Of a stretch of DNA of 33,801 bases, positions 14,101 to 23,532 are shown one piece after another. The position numbers and the translations under genes are program-made. Under the pieces are notes generated by a model. That model searched no databases. It was not told the origin of the DNA and saw only the letters and a program-made list of their open reading frames with translations. Origin of the DNA: a virus; the IMG/VR virus record IMGVR_UViG_3300042397_001578, positions 1-33,801 of that record; one strand, written 5' to 3'. Position 1 is the stretch's first letter, and each line of letters starts with the position of its first letter.

Positions 14101-16326
14101 GCTGCGTTCTTTGACTACTATGCCAACACTGGAGAACCATCCCCATCTTCGTATCCGAGCAAGGGCCGCTTCTTGCTCGTCAACATCACCAGGCCATACT
14201 TCAAGTATGAGGCAGGGTTTGATGACCCTAATGGCTACCAGCCAATAACTGCTGGCCTTGTATCTATTGGCAATGGCAACGGTTGGAGAAACATCTTCAC
14301 CAACTGGGGCGGAGATCCGTCGAAGAACTACGAGTCTGTCTATTCAGACCCTCGGCTTACTCAGTTCTCGAACGTGGCAAAAGCCAAATACACGTATGGA
14401 TTGAGCCAAGGTGGTGAAACCAAGCAGCACTACTATGGCCGGTATCACAACAACCCGTCAGGATTTGGAAAGCATGGCGGCTCTGAATTGTACAGCCTTT
14501 GGGTTGGTGGTGGAAGTACAGCAGAGGAACAAAAGGCAGGATTTTCGCTGTGGGTTTGGGCTCCAAGGTCTGCCAGTGGTTTTGATGAAGCCGTCATCAC
14601 TAATACGTGGTTCTCGGAAAAGAGTATCTACAACGAGGCCGATGCAGGCGGCGACTTCTTGCTTCGATGGACGTATGAATACGTCGACGGCACTGGTCGT
14701 GTTGTAAGTTCCGCTCCATCCGACCCTACGCAGTACACGGTGTGCGCTCAGATTCTTGGCGCACAAACCAACGTAAGCACGGACACTCCTGCATACATGG
14801 GCGGGTACGTGTCGGTGTTCAAGTACGGGTTCTTTGCTCCTCGTCTTGAGCTTACGAACCGACTGGATACTGCCACGGCCGACCCTCGACGAGTCACTCT
14901 TCAGCCGTACACGACGGCGGAACCGTACTCGACGGTGCTGTATCGCGTGCCGTTCTCGAACTACGTCAACCCGTCGTCTGACTTCGTCATCGACAGGAAC
15001 GTAACTCGTGGAGTCGTGCCGTACACCAGCAGCGCTGTGTCTGGGCCAGATGCTGAAGGGTATCCGCTTGGGTTTGTGACCACGAACCTGATGTGCTTCG
15101 ACGGCCCGCTCAAGGACTACAACGGAGTCCTGGCCGAGCCGTATCTCTACACGACCGGCAACGTTCTGGACAACGTGGCTCCGCCATCGTGCAAGGCGAT
15201 GTGCGTCCATCAGAACCGGCTCTTTCTTGGTGGCGCTGACGACGAGTCCGTTGTGTGGTTCTCGAAGGAGATTACGCCAACGGAAGCGCCTGGCTTCAAC
15301 GACGAGTTGACGCTGAACATCTCGGATGGTGGTCCGGTAACCGGTCTTGCTTCTCTCGGCGACAACCTCGTCGTGTTCAAGAAGAACGACGTGTTCATCG
15401 TGCCGGGCACCTTCCCTGATGCCACTGGAGTCTCGACGTCTCTTGGGACGCCGTATGCTCTTCCATCTGGCATTGGATGCGTTGACCACCGATCGGTCAT
15501 CGAGACGCCGATTGGCGTGTTCTTCCGCAGCACGCGAAGCATCGAGCTTCTCAAGCCTAACTTCGAGATCTTCCAGATCGGTGACAAGATTCAGCAGTAC
15601 GTGAACGGCGACGGGCAAGTTGTCTCGGTTGCGCACAATGCGAAGTCACAAGAAGTGTACTTCACATTGGATGGATTGGATCAGGGCCGTATCCTTGTTT
15701 ACAGCTACCATCTCAACGGCTGGTACACCTGGACTGTTCCAGGCGCGTCTTCGCTATCGGCCGCTCGCACTGCAGTGCTTGGCGACACGCTCTGGTACTC
15801 CGTCCCAAGCGACAATAGCTGGAACAGCTCCAACACGCCTCAAGCGTTCACGTACAAGCAGAACTACCTATACGTCGACCAGCTTCGGGGAACTGGTTCG
15901 TACACCCCAGCATTCTATCCGCTGAGCTGGTCGATGGGGCCGTTTACGATGAACGAGCAGCAAGGCCATCAGCGCGTCAAGCGCGTGCGCATCTTCTCGT
16001 GGGTCGACGGGCCTTCGACCGGCGGCCTTCCCGGTGCGCAGATGCTTATCGGCACTGACGGCGGCATCAATGGCATCAACGACCTGGTTCAGACGGTCAC
16101 GTTTACGGAGGCTCAGGTGAAGTCGATCCAGACGAGCCAGGGCTTCATCCAGCTTGAGACGCACTGCGCCAACCAGAAGGGTCAGCTTCAACTGATTGGC
16201 TTCAGCGAGACGGCTCCTGCCGTCGTCGACGACCAATGCCGCAACCTCTTCATGTCAAACATCGCTGTTGTTGTTGGCTTGAAGACTGGTCTCAACAAGC
16301 GTATTACCGAGCAAGCGAAGCACTGA
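11194..16326 (+). CDS. Very large tail nozzle-like protein (1710 aa)
   Basis: N-terminus resembles short-tail nozzle/stabilisation proteins (T7 gp12 and P22 gp10 type): GGINQEVDQFLVKPPEM, then LQNATVAKLGRIEKRNGFDL and GGRMLLAAGDTLYEH. The C-terminal third repeats such propeller features: CVHQNRLFLGGADDESVVWF, GLASLGDNLVVFKKNDVFIV, and HNAKSQEVYFTLDGLDQGR. It should form the tube below the adaptor. At 1710 residues it is about twice the T7 protein; the excess lies in the middle (roughly residues 350-1100), which is Ser/Thr/Tyr-rich and includes a small recognised-looking insert at 550-594. The start overlaps the upstream stop. Confidence 0.7.
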   Translation: MSNERVVNAALAGGINQEVDQFLVKPPEMLTLQNATVAKLGRIEKRNGFDLVVSTPGTPATAFDGDTVPSPVVEAMSPYYGADGGRMLLAAGDTLYEHVGSDATHGWRTVNKLPSYVGSLAGVTSSGGSIIEVETLEDSTGTYRLTVWVSGQRTGQERTSDLVYTSQTVGGGNAIYYAVQLIETGSFVKPPTLLLMSESVNGPIINMRLTKMWTSSTAWKACVAWQRVTSKGVHYSLVDFASGLSTASQYVDVAEQVCHRAFDAVGVGGGVGGLTNRVLFLTCRQDAASNSSTSKVKALLLEINPTTGATVSTVTSADVIQHAAPVSGAWFNPWAFRGVVLDQTAGGVGSSTVSFSARAISSYFSAPATNTYKLDGQMIVGQVTIGAGGSSVASIGGQAYLPFIGFQTSDNHSSVFASSTGASYVSGAVSVTNVGFVAANIGYSVASNFETSLVITGKVGITQNAQVYAISFAGTTYSITGPYTASDQPNIDNAGTYPIPTHQYASGAPVQPTITDPQTNWMNWTSTTGGTYATGVYPGSYVFGTTVAATTIVAGNRYQIHTSGTTNFTLIGASSNAVGTVFVATGPGTGSGTVHVQLAQATVYINASGDVAEMAIEDGTTVHAYATTNSSAVINHVYGPTVASGSPSISGGLAYTIKPSTPQACSFVDIPRTSYNASNVSYYYGSGYENCVHRWSVIWTGTYVALALASVSANVLTTPNGDEPFGASDPHNANNFFEVYKWTPAVSGYTPLANPGSSSSLLIGALGGPWRLVSGLQFIGDASAHVIGCSVSPAADDSQRSTYLVRIGADTQTVSVTYPVYESQDGASSYTYANNPGMFVESSNMMRVTSLPINTPSLHTTSRGLVSAGLRDGSSKGTQQIFALDYESDAANWRKMQVLNDYTFINGGVPSVYDGVGVNEITSFVWPQRDFTSINWDRYPTTYQVTSENSIYNYQYLSTAPLASYAKMPAAFFDYYANTGEPSPSSYPSKGRFLLVNITRPYFKYEAGFDDPNGYQPITAGLVSIGNGNGWRNIFTNWGGDPSKNYESVYSDPRLTQFSNVAKAKYTYGLSQGGETKQHYYGRYHNNPSGFGKHGGSELYSLWVGGGSTAEEQKAGFSLWVWAPRSASGFDEAVITNTWFSEKSIYNEADAGGDFLLRWTYEYVDGTGRVVSSAPSDPTQYTVCAQILGAQTNVSTDTPAYMGGYVSVFKYGFFAPRLELTNRLDTATADPRRVTLQPYTTAEPYSTVLYRVPFSNYVNPSSDFVIDRNVTRGVVPYTSSAVSGPDAEGYPLGFVTTNLMCFDGPLKDYNGVLAEPYLYTTGNVLDNVAPPSCKAMCVHQNRLFLGGADDESVVWFSKEITPTEAPGFNDELTLNISDGGPVTGLASLGDNLVVFKKNDVFIVPGTFPDATGVSTSLGTPYALPSGIGCVDHRSVIETPIGVFFRSTRSIELLKPNFEIFQIGDKIQQYVNGDGQVVSVAHNAKSQEVYFTLDGLDQGRILVYSYHLNGWYTWTVPGASSLSAARTAVLGDTLWYSVPSDNSWNSSNTPQAFTYKQNYLYVDQLRGTGSYTPAFYPLSWSMGPFTMNEQQGHQRVKRVRIFSWVDGPSTGGLPGAQMLIGTDGGINGINDLVQTVTFTEAQVKSIQTSQGFIQLETHCANQKGQLQLIGFSETAPAVVDDQCRNLFMSNIAVVVGLKTGLNKRITEQAKH

Positions 16327-16333
16327 GGGCACC

Positions 16334-17800
16334 ATGGCTGAAGAGACATACGAAGAGTCGCTAAAGAAGCTGGCTGGTGGTGCTGCTACTGGTGCGAAAC
16401 TGGGAGGTCTACCAGGTGCCGTCATCGGAGCTGGAGCCAGCGCGGCACTCCCGTTCGTGTCCAAGGCTCTCGGCGGACTGTTCGGGGTCGACGAGGCGTC
16501 GTCTGCGGAGAAGGCGGCTACGGCTGAGCTTCAGCGAGTGGCATCGGGCGGCACCACGCAAGCGCAAGCAGGCATGGCGTACGCTCGCGCTCGTGCGATT
16601 CAAGACGCAGAACGCACGGGCAATCGCCAGCAGGCGATGGACGTGCAGGCTCGCTACGCGTCCCAGTTGGCCGACCTACGCTCCGCAGAGCAGGAACGAG
16701 CTCGTAGCAGCTACGCGTTCATGGAAGCCCGCCGTGCCGCCGCAGAGGCGCAGCGTCAACGCTCCTCGCTGGCTTCGGCAGCCGAGGGTAGCCTCGGTGC
16801 ATTGGCCAAGTTTGGCATTGCAGCGTTCTCGCCGGATGCGGCTGAACAGGCTGCGGCTCAGTTGACAGCGGACAACGCGCTGAAGCAGGCTCTTGGTATC
16901 GGCGCGGCTCCGGCTGCTGGAGGCCTCAGCTCTGCGGGCGCGGCCGAGGCGCTTGGGTTTACTTCGGCTCCTGCAGCAGCGGCTGCGCCTGTGGCTGCGG
17001 CTGCGCCTGCGGCGGTGGCAGCGCCTGCCGGGGTTACGGCAGCGGGGACTAGCCTTGCAGACCTTGACCCGTCCGTGGCGGCTGCGCTTCAGACGGGGAC
17101 ACCTGGGTTCGAGGACGTTGAACAGGCAGACCCAAACTCTCCTAGCACTTACTATGGTGGCGTATTCGGCGGCCCTCAACGTGCGACGAATGCGCGTGGC
17201 ATGGCTGGCGTTACAGCCTCTGAACAAGCTGCTCGTGAAGCTCAGAACCAGGCTACGTTCGACACGCTTGCTGGCCAGCGGACCGGTGAAGTCGGGATGG
17301 ACGGTAGCAGTACGCTCAGCAAGCACATCATGGCTGACCGTGGCGTGCCTGGCACGAAGAGCATGTATCAGAAGAACAAGGGCGCAGGTTCTCTTCTGAA
17401 CATTGCATCGACCCCTGAGACTCGTGCCATGGATGAGCAAGCAGCGTTTAACGAGTCGATTGGCGCTCCACAGTCAACGTATTACCAAAGCCAGTCGTCG
17501 ACTGTGTCTCCATTCGGCCTGTACTCCGCTAAGCCCGTTGGCGAGAATGCCGAGTATCGCTCGTCCATGAACAACACGCAGATGGCCCAGCGCGACCGTA
17601 TGCGTAGCAGCATGGAGCGCCAAGTCGGCTCGTTGAGTCCGGCCAAGGCCCCGATTGCCTCGATGCCTGAGCCCACCAGCAGCGGCATCCGTGAGCTTCA
17701 GCAGACGGCTACGGCAATCGGCAACCCATTTGGCCAAGAGCCTGAAGATGTTCGCCTGACTGGCCTTCGCCGTACTGGCAAAATCATCCGAGGACGCTGA
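16334..17800 (+). CDS. Internal virion / DNA ejection-type protein 1 (488 aa)
   Basis: ATG 16334, GAGGG upstream. Residues 13-55 are a Gly/Ala hydrophobic stretch (AGGAATGAKLGGLPGAVIGA, then ASAALPFVSKALGGLFG), followed by a long Ala/Gln/Arg/Glu helix region (55-150) and an Ala/Pro linker near 190-235 (such as PAAAAAPVAAAAPAAVAAPA). The C-terminal half is polar with little predicted structure. This composition and the place after the nozzle match ejection proteins of short-tailed phages (T7 gp14-16, P22 gp7/16/20), which leave the head first and form a conduit across the envelope. No enzymatic motif was seen. Confidence 0.6.
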   Translation: MAEETYEESLKKLAGGAATGAKLGGLPGAVIGAGASAALPFVSKALGGLFGVDEASSAEKAATAELQRVASGGTTQAQAGMAYARARAIQDAERTGNRQQAMDVQARYASQLADLRSAEQERARSSYAFMEARRAAAEAQRQRSSLASAAEGSLGALAKFGIAAFSPDAAEQAAAQLTADNALKQALGIGAAPAAGGLSSAGAAEALGFTSAPAAAAAPVAAAAPAAVAAPAGVTAAGTSLADLDPSVAAALQTGTPGFEDVEQADPNSPSTYYGGVFGGPQRATNARGMAGVTASEQAAREAQNQATFDTLAGQRTGEVGMDGSSTLSKHIMADRGVPGTKSMYQKNKGAGSLLNIASTPETRAMDEQAAFNESIGAPQSTYYQSQSSTVSPFGLYSAKPVGENAEYRSSMNNTQMAQRDRMRSSMERQVGSLSPAKAPIASMPEPTSSGIRELQQTATAIGNPFGQEPEDVRLTGLRRTGKIIRGR

Positions 17801-17808
17801 GGATAATC

Positions 17809-19566
17809 ATGGCACCACCAATCAAACCACTTCCGATGCGCGGCACGGTAGACCCTGCCGAGGCCAAGAAGGAGCAAGAACAGATCTTCGCCAACATCGC
17901 AGATGTGGCGAGCAACCTTCCGTACGGCGGTGTTGTTGCAGATGCTCTTGGCTTTACCAAGGCACCGAGTGCTCCCTCTGCTCCAGCAGTCGTTACGCAG
18001 CCAACGTATCGGGCTTCTGGCTCTCCTGAGCAAGACATCCAAAGTGGCCTGACCACTAGCTGGGCTGAGCCTGTTAAAAGCAAGGTTCCAGGCAACGTAA
18101 CTGTTGACACAGCAACGCAAGCTGCTCCTGCTGGGCCTACGGAGAAAGAGAAGCAAGAGAAACAACTGGCTGATCTCCGTGCCCAGATCATGGGCATGGG
18201 CGCTCCATCTGTTGGGATGAACAAATACATCAAGCGTGGCTTTGAGGGCCAGCAAGAGGCGCTTGGTGATCAGATTGCGGCCATTAGAGCTGGTGAACCT
18301 GAGACTGAGGCTGCTCGTGCTGGGATGCAGCAGGTTGGCCAGCAGTACATTGGTGGTCTTGAGAAGCTTGGCGCGCAACGTCAGCAGCTTTTCGACGCAC
18401 GTCGCGGTGCGATGGCTGAAGAGGAGCGACGTCTCGCAGGAGAAGAGAAGTCGTTTGACGCGTCGCGCGTTGTCCGTGAGATCGGGAAGAACCCGGTAGG
18501 TACTGCGGCCCTTTCGTTCGCCGCTGGTCTTGTCGGTGCGCTCAAGGGCGCGGCTGGAGACATGTCGACGAACCAGATCCTTGGCGAGGTCGACAAGGCT
18601 GTCGAGCGCGATGTGAGGAATCAGCAAGAACAGTACAGCCGCATGCTCAACGGCATGTCTGCGGCTCGCACCAACTTCCTCGATGCTCGCCAGATGGGTG
18701 CAGACGAGAACGCTGCGCTTGCTGCGTCGACGCTTGCCTCGATGGACCAGCACAAGCGCGCTCTTGAGTTTGCGGAAAAGCGTGTTGCCGGGAACCGTGA
18801 TAAGGCTGCGCTCAAGGGAGCGATGTACGCTCTCGACGGCCAACGCGGCAAGATTCAGATGGACTTGGACCTGAAGAATGCGGCAGCCGCTGGTGCGATG
18901 AACCGTGCAAAGGTCGAGGCGCTGTCGAAGCTGCAAGCTGGAACCAACCAGCTTCCGCTCGATGACCAGATCAAGCTAGGCAACGCCTACCATTCTGCGA
19001 CGAACAACGACGACTGGAAGAACTCCTCGACGCAGCTTCAGGCGGTAGCCGAGATGCGTAAGTTGCAGGGCAAGATCCCACTCAGTAAGCAGCGCGCGTT
19101 GTGGGATACGAGCATTGGCAAAGTAATACGAGAAGCATCGTCAAGAGCTGCCTCAGAAAAAGATGCTGGTCTTGCGACCAAGGCTGCGGCTCAATACATC
19201 TCCGCGCAGATGAAATCGGACATGTCTCAAGAAGAACGAGACATGCTCGCGCTTGCGCAAGAGTTGGTCAATAATCGCCTGCGAGACATCTCTGGCGGTT
19301 CTGTCACCGATGGTGAGGGCGTCCGCGATGTTATGAGTCGCGATCTGACCACGTTCCAAGGTTTCAACAACTGGATGACTATGAACGAGGGCAAGGCTAT
19401 GGCTGGAATCAACCGAGGCCTTGCTGTTGGCCAACTTAACCCGATGGTTGCAAAGGTCATGGAATCGACCGTGGCTCCGTGGATTGAAGCCAACACCAAG
19501 TACGCTCGAACGATAGGCGATACCGCAGAACTTGAGAGCAACGCCGCAGGCGGAGCTGCCAAGTGA
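17809..19566 (+). CDS. Internal virion / DNA ejection-type protein 2 (585 aa)
   Basis: ATG 17809 after GAGGATAATC. After a Pro-rich N-terminus, residues 105-215 are strongly helical and coiled-coil-like (EKEKQEKQLADLRAQIMG and following, then EEERRLAGEEKSFDAS), a hydrophobic Gly/Ala segment follows (about 228-250, PVGTAALSFAAGLVGALKGA), then further helices rich in Ala, Gln and Lys to about 480. Second of three consecutive genes with this make-up, so assigned as an ejection protein by composition and order. It overlaps the next gene by 4 bp (GTGA). Confidence 0.6.
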   Translation: MAPPIKPLPMRGTVDPAEAKKEQEQIFANIADVASNLPYGGVVADALGFTKAPSAPSAPAVVTQPTYRASGSPEQDIQSGLTTSWAEPVKSKVPGNVTVDTATQAAPAGPTEKEKQEKQLADLRAQIMGMGAPSVGMNKYIKRGFEGQQEALGDQIAAIRAGEPETEAARAGMQQVGQQYIGGLEKLGAQRQQLFDARRGAMAEEERRLAGEEKSFDASRVVREIGKNPVGTAALSFAAGLVGALKGAAGDMSTNQILGEVDKAVERDVRNQQEQYSRMLNGMSAARTNFLDARQMGADENAALAASTLASMDQHKRALEFAEKRVAGNRDKAALKGAMYALDGQRGKIQMDLDLKNAAAAGAMNRAKVEALSKLQAGTNQLPLDDQIKLGNAYHSATNNDDWKNSSTQLQAVAEMRKLQGKIPLSKQRALWDTSIGKVIREASSRAASEKDAGLATKAAAQYISAQMKSDMSQEERDMLALAQELVNNRLRDISGGSVTDGEGVRDVMSRDLTTFQGFNNWMTMNEGKAMAGINRGLAVGQLNPMVAKVMESTVAPWIEANTKYARTIGDTAELESNAAGGAAK

Positions 19567-22500
19567 AGTATATCTCCCTCGCCGACCCGCAAGGCAAAGA
19601 GGTTCAGGTTCCGCAAGAGCAGGTCGTTCCGCTCATGCGGTCTGGCTTCAGCGCAAAGCCTGGGCAAACCGTTACGCTTGCCACTGAGAAGGGAACCGAG
19701 GTTCCTATTGAGTCACTGGCAAAAGCTCTTTCTCAAGGAAAAGAGATCCGCCTTCAGACCAGCGAAGAGTCTTTCCAGCAAGGTGCAGAGAAGCGTTTCG
19801 GCGGGGCTGCTGGTCTAGGCGCTGGCCTGGCCTATGGCGCGCTCCAGGGTGCAAGTCTTGGCACTGGTGGCCGTGCGCTCATCGAGTCGGGGCTTGTGAA
19901 CCCGGACACGCTTGCGCAGCTTGAGTCGGCCCGTGGCGGCGGTTTGTTCTCGACCGTTGGGGCTGGCGAGGCTCTCGGCGGTCTTGGCCTTGCTGCGCTG
20001 ACAGGAGGCTTTGGCGCGGGTGCGGCTGCTGAGGGTGCTGCGGCTCGCACGCTTGGCCAACAGATGCTTCGTGGGGCTGGTCGCGAAGCTCTCATCGGCG
20101 CTGGCTACGGTGCTGGCTCGGAGTTGACACAGGCAGGCATCGAGGGCCGTGAGGCGAACCTCCTTCCGGCTGCTGCCGGTGGCGCTGTCTTGGGCGGCGC
20201 GTTGGGCGCTGCGGGCGAAGGCCTTGTCGGCAAGGCTGCGTCGCTCAAGGCTAAGGGTGCCAAGGCTGCTGCGGACAAGGCGGTTGAAGAGGCTGCGGCT
20301 CGCGAGGCTGGTGTTGTGGCTACGGATGTTGCCGACACGGAAGCAAAGGCTGCTGCTCGCGATACGCTAGCTGGTCGATACGACGCGATTAAGACTCAGG
20401 CCAAGACGCTTGCCGACGAAGCCAAGGCAGCATCTGAAGCATGGAACAAGACCACTGCTCAAACTCTTGAGAAGACTGGCAACGCGGATCTCGATGGTGC
20501 CCTGAAGCGCATCAACAAGGAGATCGACGCTGGGTACAAGGACGTTCAGAAGCTCTCTTCTGACATCCGCACGATCGACGACATCGAAGTATTTGAGAAG
20601 TCGCTGTCGGACACTGTTGAGCGTGGCCTCAAGAACAAGTCGAACCTTGCCGACCACAAGGCCATCATCGAAGAGCAGTACAGCCTGGCGAAGGCTGAGT
20701 ACGATGCAACGAAGGCGGCAGGGGCTGACACGATCAAGACGGCAGCCGCGCTCTCGAAGATGAACAAGCTTGAGAATCAGCTTGGCTACATCCTGGATGC
20801 GGAGAAGACGTTCGAGAACCTGGGCGGGCTTAACGTCCAGCTCAAGGGTCTCGCCTCGAATACCAAGTCTGCGAGCAACCTGCTTTCTCAGGCTACATCG
20901 AAAGCTGAACGTATTCGCGCAAAGCTTGCCGGTACTGGCGAGAAAGCTGCCGAGCTCGCTGGTCCTGGTGCTGCGGCTGCTCGCGATGCTGAAGCGTCTA
21001 CGCTTGCAGACATCGAGCGTGGAGCGGCTGAGCGGGGCGCTCTTAAGCCTAGCACTAAGGGTGCTAATGCCGCACCGTTCCGGGATGAAGCAAAGCAATC
21101 TGGGGCTGGCAGTCTTGATAGGTTCAGGACCGTTGTGCGTGACATGCTCGCTGTGGACGACAATCTGTCTCGTCTTCCAGACTGGAGCCCAGAGTCTGGT
21201 GGGTCCGCCTTCACTGAGGTGGCCAGGAAGCTTGACTTTAACAGCCTGACTCCTGAGAACCAGGCGTACCTTTACGAGATCGCAAACAACGCCAAGGAAA
21301 GCGGTATCTATCGGGCCACAGGACCACGATCGACTAGGCTTCCTGGCGTTGCCAAAAGCCTTGAGGGCCTCGTCGAAGGTATCGATCCAGAGGTACGAGC
21401 AGCGGCACAGAGTGCAGCCATCGAAGACGTTGCCCTTGCGCGTGGCACCGATGATGCGACGAGGAAGGCAATCCAAGACCGGTACAAGGCAGCGCAAGCA
21501 AACGCTGCGGCTGCCGCTGGTGAAGCCGCTGCAAAGGCTGCCGCAGAAGGCGCTCCAGCCAAGGCTGCCGAGGCTGCGGCCAAGGCACCTGCTGAGACCA
21601 TTGCTGCTCTGACTCCTGAAGAGACGGTTAAGCTTCGTCAGACGCTCGCCGACACTGAGGAGAAGATCTCGCTGCTTGAGAAGGAGCGAGACCAATTCGT
21701 TCAAGAAACGCTCGCCAAGACCAAAGAGCGCAATGTGTTGGTCGAGAAGCTCAACACGACAAAGAACGAGGCCAAGAAGTCTGCGATCATCGAGGATCTC
21801 GGCAACATCGACAACATGCTTGAGACGCGCAAATTCGTCTCTGAGAACCTGTCGGCTGCCCGTGACAACCTCGCTGAGCAAGCGGCCAACCAACGCGCTA
21901 TGCGCAGCGCATCAGCCGTTGATGCAGCTGAGCAAGCGGAGAACCTTGCACACGCCAACACGGCGCTCAAGGAAGCCAAGCGCGCAGCAAAGCAAGGCAC
22001 GCTTGTTGAGCGTGCGGGCCAAGCGGTCGGCAAACTTACCGAGAAGCAGGTGCTGCGCGATGACCTGCTCGAAATTGCAAGGCAGCGTGATGAGGCTGCG
22101 GCTCTTGTCGACAAGCTTGCGTCTGGCGGGCAGAAGTGGACGCTCACGCAAGGGCAGCTCAAGAACACCTTCGTCCCGCTTGGCGAAGAGGTCATCTTCA
22201 AGAAGCAGCTTGAAGCGTTCAACCGCACGCCGGAAGCAAAGGCCCTTCGTGCTGCGCTTGAGGATGTATCCAAGGGCGCTGGCAAGGCCATGGAAGACCC
22301 CAAGACTCTTCAGGGCATCCTGACGGCTGACATCACGCAGCGCATCTTCGGCAATGGCCTGCTCTCGATGGCGGCTGGCGCGTACATGGCTTCGAGGACT
22401 GCGAAGTCGTCGATGGCCAAGGTGGCCTCGACCATGCTGAACTCGGCGGCGTTCTACAACGCGTCGTCGAAGGCTATCGAGAACATGGCCAAATCGAGCA

Positions 22501-23111
22501 TGGCGTACAACCGCGTGGCCTCTGGTCACAAGGGGTATACGTTCTCTGTCCCAGCGGCGAACGCTTACATCGACGGCATCCTTGCTGACCGTGGAGCAGC
22601 TGACAAGGCGTTTGACGAGATGATCCGCAATGGCGGCGTCAACGCTCGTGGCATCGAAGAAGCGCGCAAGCGGTTCAACGCTACGGTCGACTACCTGGAG
22701 CGCAAGCGCCCGCCAACCACGAACGGAGCCGAGGCGCAGAACTTCGCTCGCGCGGTCGCACTCATTCGCAACCCGAGCCTTCTGACGAAGTTCGTGAGCG
22801 ATGGGGCGCTCCGCCAGCAGGACGTCGACATCCTGCAACGCGTGTCTCCCGAGAGCTACGACCAGCTCAAGGCTGCCGTCGAAGTGCTTCACCAAAAGAA
22901 GCCTGAACTGACGATGAACCTTGCATCACTGTTTAAGATGTCTGGTAAGAGTAAGCGCAGCAGCATGTACTCGATGACCTTGCCGATGTCTGTATTGCAG
23001 CAGATGGCCAGTGGAGCGCCGCCACAAGAGAGTGGCATGGTCGCGAAGAGCGAGACTGCTGCTGCCACGGGCAGGGCATCCGTGAAGGGCGAGAACTACT
23101 CGCTGGAGTGA
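19563..23111 (+). CDS. Internal virion / DNA ejection-type protein 3 (1182 aa)
   Basis: GTG 19563 overlaps the previous stop; GGCGGAG lies seven bases upstream. Residues 1-65 hold two similar segments (GKEVQVPQEQVVPLMRSGF and GTEVPIESLAKALSQGKEI), a repeated 'VP..-x-G' module. Residues 78-235 are Gly/Ala-rich and hydrophobic, then long coiled coils run to about 480 and from about 690 to 880 (TVKLRQTLADTEEKISLLEK for example), and another membrane-like segment sits near 925-960 (GNGLLSMAAGAYMASRTAKS). This is the largest of the three, like T7 gp16, but I saw no transglycosylase or protease motif. Assigned by size, composition and gene order. Confidence 0.6.
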   Translation: MKYISLADPQGKEVQVPQEQVVPLMRSGFSAKPGQTVTLATEKGTEVPIESLAKALSQGKEIRLQTSEESFQQGAEKRFGGAAGLGAGLAYGALQGASLGTGGRALIESGLVNPDTLAQLESARGGGLFSTVGAGEALGGLGLAALTGGFGAGAAAEGAAARTLGQQMLRGAGREALIGAGYGAGSELTQAGIEGREANLLPAAAGGAVLGGALGAAGEGLVGKAASLKAKGAKAAADKAVEEAAAREAGVVATDVADTEAKAAARDTLAGRYDAIKTQAKTLADEAKAASEAWNKTTAQTLEKTGNADLDGALKRINKEIDAGYKDVQKLSSDIRTIDDIEVFEKSLSDTVERGLKNKSNLADHKAIIEEQYSLAKAEYDATKAAGADTIKTAAALSKMNKLENQLGYILDAEKTFENLGGLNVQLKGLASNTKSASNLLSQATSKAERIRAKLAGTGEKAAELAGPGAAAARDAEASTLADIERGAAERGALKPSTKGANAAPFRDEAKQSGAGSLDRFRTVVRDMLAVDDNLSRLPDWSPESGGSAFTEVARKLDFNSLTPENQAYLYEIANNAKESGIYRATGPRSTRLPGVAKSLEGLVEGIDPEVRAAAQSAAIEDVALARGTDDATRKAIQDRYKAAQANAAAAAGEAAAKAAAEGAPAKAAEAAAKAPAETIAALTPEETVKLRQTLADTEEKISLLEKERDQFVQETLAKTKERNVLVEKLNTTKNEAKKSAIIEDLGNIDNMLETRKFVSENLSAARDNLAEQAANQRAMRSASAVDAAEQAENLAHANTALKEAKRAAKQGTLVERAGQAVGKLTEKQVLRDDLLEIARQRDEAAALVDKLASGGQKWTLTQGQLKNTFVPLGEEVIFKKQLEAFNRTPEAKALRAALEDVSKGAGKAMEDPKTLQGILTADITQRIFGNGLLSMAAGAYMASRTAKSSMAKVASTMLNSAAFYNASSKAIENMAKSSMAYNRVASGHKGYTFSVPAANAYIDGILADRGAADKAFDEMIRNGGVNARGIEEARKRFNATVDYLERKRPPTTNGAEAQNFARAVALIRNPSLLTKFVSDGALRQQDVDILQRVSPESYDQLKAAVEVLHQKKPELTMNLASLFKMSGKSKRSSMYSMTLPMSVLQQMASGAPPQESGMVAKSETAAATGRASVKGENYSLE

Positions 23112-23168
23112 AAAGACTTTGGCCGACCTTGAGTCGGAGGATACGCCGGGCACGAAAGGACAACGACA

Positions 23169-23531
23169 ATGAGCAGGGTAGGAACAGGACTCAGTAGCAA
23201 GACGCGCATCTACACGGCAGCAGTTAGCAGCTCCGTTGTGCAGCTTGCCTCCATCACTGGCAACGCCAGGAACGCGTCGGGCCAGACCACGCTGCCGATT
23301 CTCTTGTCCTCGGACATGAGCCAGCCTTCGGGCGCATCCTCGTGCGCGCAGGGCTTGAGCATCCGCAACACGGGCTCAAACGACCTGTACATCGTCTCGT
23401 CGTCTGACGCGACCTCGGCATCCGGCTACCCTGTGAAGGCCAACGAGGCGGTGCCTGTCGACATTCGCGACGGCATGGGTGTGTACCTCGTCTCCCCGTC
23501 CGGCACGACCATCGCCGTATGGGAGGTGTGA
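23169..23531 (+). CDS. Small beta-sandwich virion protein (120 aa)
   Basis: ATG 23169 after GAAAGGAC; a short hairpin (CCGAC-CTTGA-GTCGG, 23123-23137) lies in the gap behind the ejection gene. The C-terminal half has the pattern of small phage beta-sandwich proteins: GLSIRNTGSNDLYIVSSSDA, then GYPVKANEAVPVDIRDGMGV, then YLVSPSGTTIAVWEV. Related small proteins in other phages are capsid- or fibre-attached. Directly before the tail fibre gene, it is most likely a virion surface component or fibre partner. Confidence 0.6.
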   Translation: MSRVGTGLSSKTRIYTAAVSSSVVQLASITGNARNASGQTTLPILLSSDMSQPSGASSCAQGLSIRNTGSNDLYIVSSSDATSASGYPVKANEAVPVDIRDGMGVYLVSPSGTTIAVWEV

Positions 23532-23532
23532 G

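Noticed and set aside
16960-17050. GCGGCTGCGCCT-like repeats suggesting a microsatellite
   Set aside because: They encode the Ala/Pro linker of the first ejection protein; in-frame low complexity explains them.
20367-21893. Long minus-strand open frame opposite the large ejection protein, and similar ones at 14458-15636 and 17698-18936
   Set aside because: Mirror of coding sequence with biased codon use; compositions (Leu/Arg/Ser-rich) are typical antisense shadows and no operon signals are present.
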